Assembly (NCBI GenBank): GCA_008694505.1
Contig: VZDJ01000200.1
Coordinates: forward strand, 260,310 to 324,309
DNA from: Cyanoderma ruficeps
Lineage: Eukaryota > Chordata > Aves > Passeriformes > Timaliidae
Length of the DNA: 64,000 bases
Direction: 5' to 3'
In this document: positions 10,905-22,087 of the stretch, one piece after another
How positions within the stretch are numbered: position 1 is the stretch's first letter
Layout: each line of letters starts with the position of its first letter
Notes under the pieces: model-generated
Told to the model about the DNA's origin: nothing
What the model saw: only the letters and a program-made list of their open reading frames with translations
The model's database searches: none
Program-made: the position numbers and the translations under genes

Positions 10905-11380
10905 CCTCCCCGACAGCTGCAGCGAGGGGTGGGGGATGTGCGCTTCGCCCCAGGCCCTGCCCGGTGCTGGGAGGAAACTGACGGGGCAAGGCAGACACCC
11001 CGGGGAGGACAGTGTCAATGATAGATGCCTTCGTCGTCATCCTCCTCCTTGCTCTCCAGCTCCTCCTAGCCCGTACCTCGGCTATGGTGCAGCCGGGGCA
11101 GGGAGGAGAACTGCGGGCCGCCTTGAACCCCCCGGCAGCTGCAGCGAGGGGCGCGGGCTGCGTGGTGCACCTCGGCCCTGCCCAGTGCAGGAAAGCTGGC
11201 ACGGAGGCCGCGACAGCCGGGGGAACCCGAAACAGAGGCCTCCCTTCCCCAGCCTCAGCCTGGAGCAGGGTAGGCGTGGGTCTGCGACACCCTGGGCGCC
11301 CCAGCAGTGCGGCGAGGGGCGGGGACTGTGCGGTGCCCTCCATCCCGCCCGCTGCTGGAGGGAAACTGAGGCCCAGCAGT
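10905..11380. repeat. Three-copy GC-rich module
   Basis: Three diverged copies of about 75 bases lie at about 10908-10985, 11130-11200 and 11290-11375. Each contains a CAGCTGCAGCGAGGGG-like start, a CCCTGCCC(A/G)GTGC centre and a GGAAACTGA-like end. They sit inside a CpG-rich block without a recognised gene. Confidence 0.5.
11012..11062 (-). other. Possible acidic terminal exon, strand uncertain
   Basis: On the minus strand a CTAG acceptor-like site is followed by 16 codons, EELESKEEDDDEGIYH, and a TGA stop. The composition looks like a protein C-terminus. Against it, there is no close polypyrimidine tract, no upstream exon and no nearby poly(A) signal. The plus strand of the same bases reads as an ATG followed by a hydrophobic signal-like stretch (MSMIDAFVVILLLALQ), which is the expected antisense image of acidic codons. 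I cannot decide between them. Confidence 0.2.
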
Positions 11381-12119
11381 CCGGACAACCGATGGCGACC
11401 GCGCCGGGTGCAACCGGGCTGAGGGGCCCGGGCAGGACTGCGCTGTGCAGGGCCCACCACTTCTGAAACCACTGCCCTGTCAGCGACCCTCGCTCGGGTA
11501 TCCCCAATTCCGTTTTTAAACTCAGCTAGTCACACAGATTTCATTTGACACTGAAAGGGGCCCGTCATGAGAAACTGAGTTTTTATTTACTGTGACGCGT
11601 TTGTTCGGAAAAGGGGCCTTTTCCCCCCAACAGTCCCGTGGATTTTTGGGCTTTTTGGCCACACTTGACCCCTGCCGTCACCACTGACGATTCCTTCGGC
11701 CTCTCGGGGTCCGCCCCAGCCCCCAGTCCGGTCCGGGGACTGCAGGGTCCACGTTACCTCACTACGGTGCCCTTCTCACTCACCCTACGGGGCAGCTCCG
11801 GGTTATTTCTATACTGCCCCAAAGAAACACAAGGAGGATCAAAGGCACCGGCGAGTCCGGCGTCCCCGGACAGGCTCCCCGCAAGCAGGGGCCTCTCTCA
11901 ACCCCGAGCAGCGCCGGCCACGTCAGGAGCGAAGCCCCCGGCCCCGCGGAGCCCTTTAGCAGGCTCAGGGCGCAGTGGGACCCCATGGCGGGCCCTGAGG
12001 CTTTCCCGGACCCGCCAAACCCCAGTCCCCGCACACCCCGCACAGTCCGCCCCCCCCCCGCCCCTCTGGCTCCCTCACACAAACACGACCCGGGGCGGAG
12101 CGATGAAATGGGCGGGAAA

Positions 12120-12492
12120 CAGTATTACCTTTCTATTGGTTTAATCAGCTGTCCATCATTATAACCCCGCCTCGCGTCGTGGTGTTCGTTATTGCTATTC
12201 GCCGGGAGGTGACGTCACCGACGCGAGCACGTCCCACCCCCACTCCGCTGCGTGCCGTGTGCAAAGGCAACAGAGCCGTTAAACGAGCCGCGGGGCGGAG
12301 CCAGTGGCGGACAGGGAAAGAAGTGGCTCGTCTATTGGGCACCACGGGATGTTCAAACTAGTATGGGAGGCGGTGATTGGTGGCGACGCGGCACGGCCCA
12401 CCGCCCCCGCCCGGGCGGGTCATTGTCTGGCGGCTCCTGAGGCGGGTCGGGCGCGGCGGTGGCTTTGGGGTTCGGACGGCAGCGGCGGTATC
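12120..12492 (+). promoter_or_regulatory. H2AZ2 promoter region
   Basis: Inverted CCAAT boxes (ATTGG) occur near 12134, 12333 and 12374, and a palindromic CRE, TGACGTCA, at 12210-12217. This is a typical set for replication-independent histone variant genes. The first exon follows within a CpG-rich block; the start codon ends at 12495. No TATA box is evident close to it. Confidence 0.5.
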
Positions 12493-15400
12493 ATGGTGAG
12501 GGCAGGGGCCGCAGTGGGGCTTGGGACTCAGAGGGCCGGCCAGGATAGCGTGGCCGGGCTGAGCTGGGCCGAGCCGGGCCGAGCCGGGCCCCGTGGGGCT
12601 GCCAACGGGCGCCGCTGTCAGCCCAGGCCGGGCAAGGGAAGGGGGACGGGCCCCGGTCCGTGACCTTGAGTCCGGCCCGGTGCTCCCCTGGTGCCCCGTA
12701 GTCGCTGCCGCCTGGCTCTGGGGAGGGAGTTTGTCCTACCCTCCAAATCCGGCTCCGCCAGTACCCTCCAGTGCTGTCAGAGCGGTGCCGTGTCGGCTAG
12801 TGTCTCCTCGGTCTCAGTTTGTGCCGGTTCCGGATCGGTTGGCAGGGAAGAAGCGGCTGTCGTGGTGGAAACGTCAGTCGAGGGGCCCGAGTGGGGTCTG
12901 TCAACCGTCCGGCGCCTCCTACGGCGTTACGCGGGATACATCTCAGCCCGCTTCCCGGGGAAATGGCCTGGTCCGTGGGGGAGGAAAAGGGGCATTCATT
13001 CTCCCTGGTGCCCCGTTCCTGTGGCTGCGTAGGGGCAATGAGGGGAGCCGGGTCTGGAGCTGTCAGCGAAGGCGGGCAGGGGGATGTGGATTACGGGGGT
13101 TCTGTGGACCTGTGAGAGGCTCCGTGGATCTGCAGGATGCTTAGGGTGGTTCGTTGGGGAGCTTCCGTGGATTCGCAGGGGGCTCTGGGGTCTCCATGGA
13201 ACCGCGGGAGGGTTCTGTGGTTACACAGGGGATTTCTATGGATTTGTAGGGAGATTCGGGTGATTCTGTGGAGCCGTGAGGGGTTCTGTCGTTCTATCTG
13301 AAGATATCCTGTGTATCTACAGGAGAGGTTCTGTGGATTTGCAGGGGGCTTAGGCAGTCCTGTGGTATCGGCGGGGGAGGGGATNTGGATTTGCAGGGGG
13401 CTTAGGCGGTCCTGTGGTATCGGCGGGGGAGGGGATCCTTGGGGGGTTCTGTCGATCCACAGGTGGGCTCGAGGGGGTTCCGTGGAGGGCTTTGGGATTC
13501 GCGCAGGTTCCGGAGCTGGTGGTAAGGCCCCGATCCCTCAACATTAATGGAAACACCGTTGGATTATGCAACTCCTGCTGCCGCCAAGAACTTGTGCTCA
13601 GGGATGTCTGGGAACATGCGGCAGGAGATAAGAAGTTGCTGCTTGGAGGGGTTTTATACTGTTTGAAGCAATAAGGAATAAAAAGAAGTTTGCCTGCTGT
13701 GAAGGATCCAGCTGGTCTGGCCCAGGGAGGATTTAGCACAGGAATGTGCTCCCAGTGAGGGGCTTTGGCGGAGAGAAGGGATGGAGATGTCACAAGGATT
13801 GTCTGAGTCCCTGGGAGTCCCAACCTGGAGGGTAAGGAGAGAATTCCTCGGGATTGCCTCCTCAGGAGGGAGGAGTCCAGGAGCCCTCACTCCCAGCACG
13901 GAGTGGGATGATCTCCCATAGGGAACTGGAGGCAACTGGGCTGGGGGAACTTCATGTGTTCCCTCTGTAAACCCTGTGGAAGATTGGTGAAAATCAGGAC
14001 AAACCTCAGGATTTCCACGGCGACACCTTTCTTGCTCTTCTTATTCAAACCCTCCATGAAGATTTATCAAGCAGGCAGCTCCAAGCTGGAAAACATGATG
14101 GGGCAGTGGGAAAGTTCACAGCTGGCTGATAAAAGCCCTCAGCGGGAACAGCCAGTGCTTTTCTTAACGCTGCTTTTTATTCTTAGAGCAAGGAAATATC
14201 CACAAATCCCGCTTACCTCCCTGTTTCTTTCCCATAAATCTCCCTTTCCACCCCTCAGATCCTCACTCCTTCCCCCCAAAAGGCCCCCCTTGAGTTTTGT
14301 AGTTTTATGGAGTGATGTTTTCTCCTGATGAAAGTTAACTCCTGGTGCTTCACTGTTTCTCCAAGTCATCCCTGAAGACCTTCCTGTTGCAACTGCCAGA
14401 ACACAGAGTGGGTTTACTGGGTCCTCCATGGCCTCACCTGGTGCCCTCTGCTTGTTTTAATCACTTTGGGATTAATAAATGCCCCCTCGTGACTAGTTTT
14501 TTTTTCAATGTTTGAAATGAACCTTGTGTTACTTCCCACCTGGCTGGGACAGGACCAGATCTTGGACATTCCCAGGTTAACCAGGATCTTGTTTTAAGGA
14601 TTAACATGCTCCACTTGCTTTCCCTCGTGTTTCTGAATCCTTTCAGCTTCCTCACCATGAGCCAAAATCCCTCCTTTTTAGAGGGGATGGGGATTCTGGG
14701 ATCAATATATGCTATAAAAACATGGATTGTGAGTATCCAGGGTGTTTTCAGGCTCCCGTCTCCCTCTGCTGTTGTTTCTTGTCTCTCTGTGGGTTGGAAA
14801 ACTTGTCTTTGGGGATTGTTATTCCTGGGGGTTTTTGCCTGAAGCAGATTTTGGGTTGCTGACGTCTTTCCCATGGGAAGGGTGCAGCTCTCTCTGCCTT
14901 CCTGCATCACCCACAGCTCTCACCTTCATTAAGAACAGCTCTTATTAGTGATTAATGAAATCATGGGGTCTTCCCATATCCCTGGAATCCATGGATTTCC
15001 TGACAGCAGATGGGAGAGCCCTGCAGACCCATGCTCAGCTCTTCCTTGTTACTCAGCAACTCCCAAACTCTTGGCTTTGGCATTTCTATATCTTCTAACA
15101 TGAGTTTCATTAAATCCACGATTTCTGGGGCTCCTGGGTGATTTCCCACTCTGGAGTAGGAGGGGAATTAGCCCCGAATCCCACAGGATTCACATTCCCA
15201 TATACAGGAACAGTGTTCTACCTACTTCCCTGTGTCAGTGTGTGGAGAAATTGAATGTGAAAACAAACTGGGCTCATAACTGCTGGAAAAATAATACCCA
15301 ACAATGGGATTTTGGGCTGTTTTTACCCTGTTTGGCATTTTCTGGAAAATACTGGGAATAATGGCAACAGGAATAAGACACGTGGGTGAAGGAGCAGCTG

Positions 15401-16770
15401 CTGCACCCTGAAAACTTCCCTTGTTTATCCTCTTGAATCCACGTGGTTTGAGAGGTCCTGAGTTGCCAGGGAGCTGCCAGATTATCCTGCAGCAGGTCCC
15501 TCTGACTTAGAATTAACGAGATTGTTTGGATTCAGGGATTAATTAGATTAATTACCAGGCCCCTTTCTCCCCCAGGCTGGTGGCAAGGCGGGCAAGGACA
15601 GCGGCAAGGCCAAGGCCAAGGCAGTGTCACGCTCCCAGAGAGCCGGGCTGCAGGTATGACACAGGGAATCACCAGGAAACAGAATGCTGGGCAGCTGAGG
15701 GGCCCCAAACCCTCTTCTTTGGTGTCAAAACATATTATTTTGGCATTTGGAGGCTTATGGAGTGATGAGGAGACCTGGGCTTGCAGAGGGCATTTGCTGT
15801 CAGGTGGGACAGAGAGGATGGGAGAAATAATTGGGAGAATTAATTAGTTATATTTTCCAATTAATAATTGTAATAATTAAAATACAATTATTTTATGCTA
15901 TAACTACATTTTGCTAAATTATGATAGCGATATACAATAGGTATAACAATATAATGCGTTATTATAACATATGTTAATATTATATATTAATTAGTACTGA
16001 GTAAATTGAATAGTGATAATTAAGTCCTCTGTTTGGAGGGTTGTTCCTGGAAGCAGCAGCCCAAATCAGCAGTGTAGGGTGTAAATATTCACAGGGGGAG
16101 GGGGGGGGCTGGAGGTGTTAACGAGGTTGTTAATTGCCCCCCAGTTCCCAGTTGGCCGCATCCACAGGCACCTGAAGACTCGGACCACCAGCCACGGGCG
16201 TGTGGGAGCCACGGCGGCCGTGTACAGCGCAGCCATTCTCGAATACCTGACTGCTGAGGTAGGGCCCCCCCCTTCCCCAGCCCCAGCACCCCTGCCCTCG
16301 GCATTCCCACCTCTTCCCGGTGTCCTGCAGGTGCTGGAGCTGGCCGGGAACGCTTCCAAGGATCTCAAAGTCAAGCGGATCACGCCCCGGCACCTGCAGC
16401 TGGCAATCCGCGGTGATGAGGAGTTGGACTCCCTGATTAAAGCCACCATCGCTGGTGGAGGTAAGTGTCGTTCCCATGTTCCCATCCTTGAGTGGGAATT
16501 TTAATTTAGCAAGGGGAAACGTGGGAAACCAAATAGGAATTTGGCAGTTGGCGTAAATGCGTGGGCTTCCTGCTTCCCTGGATTCACACTGAGGGGTATC
16601 CACTCGACAGTCACACTGGATTTTCACAAAATGGGGAATTCAGGATTTTTGGAGTTTCTTGGGAATTCTGCAAGTGACTTGATGGGATTTCTCCTCTCCT
16701 CTCTGCAGGTGTCATTCCCCACATCCACAAGTCCCTGATTGGAAAGAAGGGACAGCAGAAAACAGCGTAG
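12493..16770 (+). CDS. H2AZ2: Histone variant H2A.Z.2
   Basis: H2A.Z.2 replaces H2A in nucleosomes at promoters and regulatory DNA. Five coding exons join in phase: 12493-12495 (only the ATG), 15576-15653, 16145-16258, 16331-16460 and 16709-16770, giving 128 residues, the full family length. The sequence appears identical to the human protein as remembered: the N-terminal [11 protein letters not shown], the histone-fold core with [11 protein letters not shown] and the H2A.Z signature [14 protein letters not shown], and the C-terminal docking tail. The last residues, GKKGQQKTA, separate H2A.Z.2 from H2A.Z.1, which ends in KTV. Introns are not expected in replication-dependent histone genes, which fits a variant. 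Intron 1 (3.1 kb) contains a single-N join at 13385; intron 2 contains an A/T-rich island. Confidence 0.97.
12496..15575 (+). other. H2AZ2: H2AZ2 intron 1
   Basis: The first part is a CpG-rich block, then a degenerate run of TTCTGTGGATTTGCAGGGG-like words (about 13100-13480), then unique sequence of more average composition. No coding exon or RNA gene is recognised in it. Confidence 0.6.
13334..13436. repeat. 51-bp direct repeat split by a single N
   Basis: Bases 13334-13384 and 13386-13436 are the same 51 bases except for one A/G difference (at 13356/13408), and the only base between them is the N at 13385. This is what two unmerged ends of a gap would look like, though the region also contains related diverged repeats. 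Confidence 0.75.
15830..16025. repeat. A/T-rich island in H2AZ2 intron 2
   Basis: About 190 bases consist mainly of ATTAATTA, TATAAT and AATTAT words, in sharp contrast to the GC-rich surroundings. No unit of constant length is obvious and no reading frame is open for long. Confidence 0.7.
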
Positions 16771-17560
16771 AGGAGTGTGGCACCGGATCCCCCTGTCATT
16801 GTACTGTACCTGGGCACAGGAACATCTCGGGGATACGAGGAATTTTTTTTAAGGAATAGTTCAAAGGAAGAGCATAGAGGATTGACTGTAGACGAAACAT
16901 TGGGATGGGTTTAGATTCTGAGTAGGACACACTGCGGGCTGTGGGGTGGAAGCCGGGGGTGGGTGAGTGGCTCGGCTGCCCCCATGTTTTATACAAAAAT
17001 GGAACCCATAAACCATTTTTTACAAAAATCCAAACCGTCTCCAGTGGTGGTGGGAGAGATGGGTTGGGGGGGCCGCCAGGACTCCCCGGTACCGGGTAGA
17101 GGGGCCTGGGCTGCCCCATGCAAATGAGCCCCTATGCAAAGACACGGTGATGAGCAAGCACCGCCCACTATGCAAATATTCGCCGGGGTGGGGCTTGTTC
17201 CAAGGCCCCCGATTCCAGGGAGCACATGGTGGGGTCTGGCCCAGACATGGAGGTGTCTATCTGGCCTGGCCTGGACACTGGAGCGTTTTTGTGTGTCTGT
17301 CCGAGGGCTGGGGGTGCCAGTGGCCAGGCAGCCTGCAGCAAATGGGTGCTGGGAGTCTAGGGTGTTTGTCAGATCTGGCTTTGTGGGTATCAGATCTCCT
17401 ATTTCTCCGAGCCATCTGTCTGTCAGATGTCTGTCAGGTTGTCAGGGTCTGTCAGTCCTAGGTGTCATTGTCCTGGGCACAGAGGTCCTGCCGAAGCTCC
17501 CTCCGAGCCCTGTATGTAACAGCTGGATATGAGGGTGCTCTGAGCCGGACCCGGTGGCGA
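16771..17560. other. H2AZ2 3' region and spacer
   Basis: The H2AZ2 3' UTR begins after the TAG at 16768-16770. No canonical AATAAA was found; an AATAGT-type word near 16854 or a noncanonical signal may be used. At 17118-17125 and 17170-17177 there are two exact octamers, ATGCAAAT, with a near match at 17134. Around 17408-17460 the word TGTCAG/TCTGTCAG is repeated six or so times. No gene is recognised. Confidence 0.45.
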
Positions 17561-18110
17561 GGGGGAGCCAGAGCAACACCGGATGCCGGTTGCATCAGGC
17601 GTCAAGTGGCTGCAACGGCCTAGGGCACCATTAGGGCCGTGCCTGGGCTCAGACCCGGCCCGCCGGGCCGCAGTGTCTGGAGTAGCAGCGGGACCGCGTG
17701 CGAACAGGGGCAGGAACCAGGGTGCGGCCGTGCTGGGGTCGGTCCCGGCGGGCCCCAAGTCGCACAATGGCGACGCCGAGCTGCGCAAGATGGCGGCGGG
17801 GGGGCGGGGCCGTCCTCGCTGCCCGCCGGCCGTGCATTGCGCATGCGCACTTCGTGCCGTCGCCGGGCGCATGCGTGCGCTGCTGCGCGCCTCGAGCTAC
17901 CGGGCCGCGCGGAAGGAACCATGCGGCAACCACGGGGGAGTACGGCATGGGCATCAGTGCCCGTCCGCAACACTGAGCCATGTGGCGCAGAGGAAACGGC
18001 CTGACCGGCTGTTTAACTCCGTTGTGTGCTTGGCTGGCAGCGAGGTGCTATGGGCTGTTCAGGAGGTTGAGCCCAAGCTCCGCGTTACGTAACGTGTGCC
18101 CCCTGCCCGA
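17560..18110. promoter_or_regulatory. CpG-rich block with NRF1-type palindrome
   Basis: A CpG-dense segment contains a perfect TGCGCATGCGCA (17838-17849, NRF1-type), a second GGGCGCATGCG near 17866, and AAGATGGCGGC near 17787 (YY1-like). It lies 200-700 bases upstream of MAT2A and may be an alternative promoter for it, or belong to an unseen transcript. No convincing coding exon is attached. Confidence 0.4.
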
Positions 18111-18139
18111 CCGCAGTGGTTCTCGTCTCCCGCCCCCGT

Positions 18140-18305
18140 GGCGCGTATTGCGCTCACCATTGGCTGGACGCAGCAGCGGGGCGGGGCGAGAAGGCTATAA
18201 CTAGAGGCGGTGAGGTAGGCGCCGCGTTCAGTCCATCGCTGCGGTGTTTGGGTTTTGTTCGTCTTGTGCTTTCCCCTTCCGCTTGTCGCCGCCCATCGCG
18301 TCGCC
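18140..18305 (+). promoter_or_regulatory. MAT2A core promoter
   Basis: An inverted CCAAT (CATTGGC) near 18159 is followed by a TATAA at 18196-18200 about 106 bases before the MAT2A start codon. Transcription would begin near 18225-18230 and leave a 5' UTR of about 80 bases. Confidence 0.55.
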
Positions 18306-21300
18306 ATGAACGGGCAACTGAACGGTTTCCACGAGGTGTTCATCGAGGAGGGCACCTTCCTCTTCACCTCCGAATCTGTTGGCGAGGGGCACCCAGGTGC
18401 GGGCCGAGCGGGGCTGGGCGGGGCGGCGATCGCGCAGGCGCGGCCGGGGCGGAGGAGGAGGATGGTGAGGATGAAGATGAAGGGAGTGAGGATGAGGATG
18501 GAAGCAATGAAGATGGGCCGGGGGCGTGGGGAGGGGGCCGTGACGCGCGCGGGCGCGCGCGCAGTGTGAGGGGGGCGCGCGCTCGCCGCATTGCGGGCCC
18601 GTCGCGCACGTGCTGCCCGCGTGGGGCGGGACACGGGGGTGACGATGGGGCAGGCGGGGGGGGGCCGGTGCCGCCGTGACTCAGCCGTGACTAAGCAGCT
18701 CCCGGTGCCTCCGCACCCCACGGGACCCCCGCCGTGGGCTCCCTCCCCGCGTGGATGTCGGGGGTAAGACCGGCCTGGCGATCCCCACACACACCCGCCG
18801 GGCCGAAGTGTCTCTCTCAGCCTACCCCACGCCCCCCCGGCGGTGCCGCCGATGTGACCAGGCCGGTGATGAAGGCTCGTGGGTCTCCCCAGATATGTCC
18901 TCCCGCCTCAGCTGGGGGGTTACACTTCTCCCGGGCGGTGGTTGGAGCCCCCCCTAGCTCGATACCTGCCGGTGCCGGTCTCTCCTGGTCTTTGTCCTCG
19001 GCGGTTTGGGGCACATGACCGTTAATCTGCGGAGGCAGCTGCCAACACCCAGTGCCCGCTGCCTGGGCACACCCAGTACCCCGAACCCTCTCAGTTCTGG
19101 CCACTCCAGCACCCACTCTCAGGGCACAGCCAGCACCTCCCGAGTTCCCATCAGCTCTGGATCCCCCTTGGGTCCCACAGTACCCCACAGCTCTGCTCCT
19201 TCTGGCTCAAGCACCCACATCCCGATGGCACAACCTGCGGCTGCTCTGGGGCTCCCCCGACTCTGCCTGAGGGCGGAGGCTACGAAGTCTATTTCCTCAC
19301 TCTTTCCTACCAAAAAGGATCCGGAGAATCCTCCTCCCCTCACCCCAGCTGGGCACTGCCTTGTCCTTGCCCAGATCCTGCCCAGAAGGTCGCTGCCAAG
19401 GACACCCGCAGTCCTAGAAACACGGGTGGCCCTTTGGGTGCCCCAGACACCCCCCACCCCCACAAAACACGTCCTGGGAGCAGGAGGGAGCTGAGTGTCT
19501 AGTGAGGTATGGCTGGAGCAGCTTTAGCTCGTGGCAGAGCTGCTGGAAGCTGGCATGCTGTGAATTCGGGAAGCTGGGATATGGGATTGATCCCCTCAGT
19601 GGTGCCACAAGGCTCAGCCTTAGCTGGAGCTGGAGCTTAACTGGGACATGCCTGGAATTCCTGACTGGGAGCAAGACAAGGGCTGTGTGCACCCTAGGGG
19701 GCTCCTGGATTATGGGGCTCCAGTCCCTGTGCTGGAGGCTCCGGAAGGAAGGGCTGTGCCGTGTTGGGCTGTCCCACGCCACCATGACGCCTCCTGCTCT
19801 CCATGTCCCCAGATAAAATTTGTGACCAGATCAGTGATGCTGTCCTGGATGCCCACCTCAAGCAGGACCCCGATGCCAAGGTGGCGTGTGGTGAGTAAGG
19901 GCACCAGGGGGCAGCAGGTGGGTGAGGTGGAAGTGACACCGTGCTGACGTCACCCTTGTCTCTGCAGAGACCGTCGCCAAAACTGGAATGATCCTGCTGG
20001 CGGGGGAGATCACCTCCCGGGCCAACGTGGACTACCAGAGGGTGGTCCGGGACACCATCCGCCACATTGGCTACGACGACTCCTCCAAAGGTGTGTCCCG
20101 GGCTGCCGCTGCCTCAGTGACAGCAGAGGGCTGGCACTGGGCTCACTAGAGCCCTCTCTGTCTCCCCAGGTTTTGACTACAAGACGTGCAATGTGCTGGT
20201 GGCCCTGGAGCAGCAGTCCCCCGACATTGCCCAGGGTGTGCACCTGGACCGCAGCGAGGAGGACATTGGTGCTGGTGACCAGGTGTGTCCTGGGGCCGTG
20301 GGGCCCCTGTGGTGTGACCAAGGGTTGGGCGTGACCCACTTGTCTCTGTGCCACAGGGGCTGATGTTTGGCTACGCCACAGATGAGACGGAGGAGTGCAT
20401 GCCCCTCACTATCGTCCTGGCTCACAAGCTTAATGCCAAGCTGGCCGAGCTGCGCCGCAGCGGAGCCCTGCCCTGGCTGCGCCCTGACTCCAAGACCCAG
20501 GTGAGATACCAGTGTGTCCACAAAGCCCTCAGGAGCCCCTGGTTCCCCTGCCTGGCCTCTGACTGGTGTCCCCTGGCAGGTGACAGTGCAGTACATGCAG
20601 GACCGCGGGGCGGTGATCCCAATCCGGGTGCACACCATCGTGATCTCAGTGCAGCATGACGAGGACGTGTGTCTGGATGAGATGCGTGATGCACTCAAGG
20701 AGAAGGTCATCAAGGCTGTGGTGCCCCCCAAGTACCTGGATGATGACACCATCTACCACCTGCAGCCCAGTGGCCGCTTTGTCATCGGCGGGCCCCAGGT
20801 GCAGTGGAGGGCATCGTGGGGGCAGCATGGTGGTTGCAGCAGTGACAGTGGTGGTGGTGGTGACAGTTGTGATGGCATGATGGTGGTGGCAGTGACACCA
20901 TCATGTTGGCAGTGATGTCACGGTGATGGCAGCAGTCCTAAGGGCTAGTGACAACGTGGTGACGATGCTGACAGGGTGATGATGGCATTGACAGTGGCAC
21001 AGTGGTGGCAGCTATAATGGTTTGTGGTGGCAGTGTGGTGGTGAGAATGGCACAGAGGTGGCAGAGACGGTGTGGTAATGGTGGTAGTGATAACACAACA
21101 GTGGTCACAGCGTGGTGTGGTGGTGGTGAGAGCATGGTGATGGCTTGGTAATGATGACACTGGTGACAATGTAGACAGGATTGTGACGCTGCTGTCCCCA
21201 ACAGGGTGACGCAGGGCTGACAGGCCGCAAGATCATCGTGGACACGTATGGGGGCTGGGGTGCGCATGGCGGCGGCGCCTTCTCGGGCAAGGACTACACC

Positions 21301-22048
21301 AAGGTGGACCGTTCGGCCGCNCCCTGGTGAAGGCTGGGCTGTGCCGCAGGGTGCTCGTCCAGGTGGGTGCTGCTCTGGCTTGAGGCTGGTCCAGGTGGGT
21401 GCTGGGGCCCCTCCCCAGGCTCTTGGGGGTCCAGCCTCACCCACAGCCCTGCCTCCCCCCTGCAGGTCTCCTACGCCATTGGGGTCTCGCATCCCTTGTC
21501 CATCTCCATCTTCCACTATGGCACCTCCCAGAAGAGCGAACGGGAGCTGTTGGAGATTGTCAAGAAGAACTTTGACCTGCGGCCTGGGGTCATTGTCAGG
21601 TAATGGGCGTGGGGGTCTGTGCCAGGGGTGGGGGCGGGTGGGGGTCCCTCCCAGAGCAGCCTGGGGACCGCCTGGTGCCTGGACCCGGCGCGGAGCCGCT
21701 CGGCCGAACGGAGAAGGCGCGCTCGGGGCGCGGATGGGGTAAGTATCCGCTGGAGCCGAGCGCTTGGAGCTTCCCCGGCGCTGGGAGCGTGCCGGGTGTT
21801 TTTTGGGAGCAGCCGGGGAAGCTCCAACTGCCCCGTGGGGTGGGGAGGAGGCGGAGGCGCCACTGTGGAACCCCCAGCCAGGCAGGGAAGGGGCGAAGGC
21901 AGGACCCCGGGGCCACCTCACTGAGTCAGGAATTGTATATTCCAGGGATCTGGATCTGAAGAAGCCCCTCTATCAGAGGACTGCAGCCTATGGCCACTTT
22001 GGTAGGGACAGTTTCCCTTGGGAAGTGCCTAAAAAACTAAAATACTGA
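18306..22048 (+). CDS. MAT2A: S-adenosylmethionine synthase, catalytic alpha-2 subunit
   Basis: MAT2A makes S-adenosylmethionine from methionine and ATP in the cytosol and nucleus. Nine coding exons join in phase: 18306-18396, 19813-19890, 19968-20090, 20170-20282, 20357-20500, 20580-20798, 21205-21362, 21466-21599 and 21946-22048. The N-terminus [10 protein letters not shown] is typical of MAT2A, not MAT1A. Family motifs are present: [15 protein letters not shown] (ATP/Met site), [13 protein letters not shown] and the Gly-rich GGGAFSGKD loop. Exon 7 is broken: after TKVDRSAA a single N at 21321 is followed directly by LVKAGLCRR. The family has about nine more residues here (around YAARWVAKS). 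The missing length is exactly 26 bases if the total is to match the 395-residue human protein, so this is an assembly fault, not a mutation. Confidence 0.96.
20799..21204. repeat. GTGGTGATGGCAGTGAC repeat in MAT2A intron 6
   Basis: Most of the intron is an array of short words such as GTGGTGA, GATGGCAGTGAC and TGGTGGCAG with a spacing of 9-18 bases. It produces spurious Val/Ala-rich frames. Confidence 0.7.
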
Positions 22049-22087
22049 GGAAAAAAGAGCATTGTTAGGGCTTTTCCCCCCACTCCT

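Larger units (their letters stand above)
9771..12120. other. Spacer between PURB and H2AZ2, no recognised gene
   Basis: The stretch holds a TG-rich tandem repeat (10070-10470), a CpG-rich block (about 10480-11470) and unique GC-rich sequence up to the H2AZ2 promoter. No frame matches a known protein. One weak candidate for a terminal exon on the minus strand is described separately at 11012-11062. Confidence 0.5.

Noticed and set aside
10633..11472. A 279-codon minus-strand frame between PURB and H2AZ2
   Set aside because: It lies in a CpG-rich block that keeps several frames open at once; no similarity recognised.
21205..21362. MAT2A as a pseudogene because of the broken frame in exon 7
   Set aside because: The break coincides with a single N and the missing length exactly restores the family length, so it is a sequence fault.
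20938..21921. A 327-codon minus-strand frame across MAT2A exons 7 and 8
   Set aside because: It is antisense to clear MAT2A exons and to an intron repeat.
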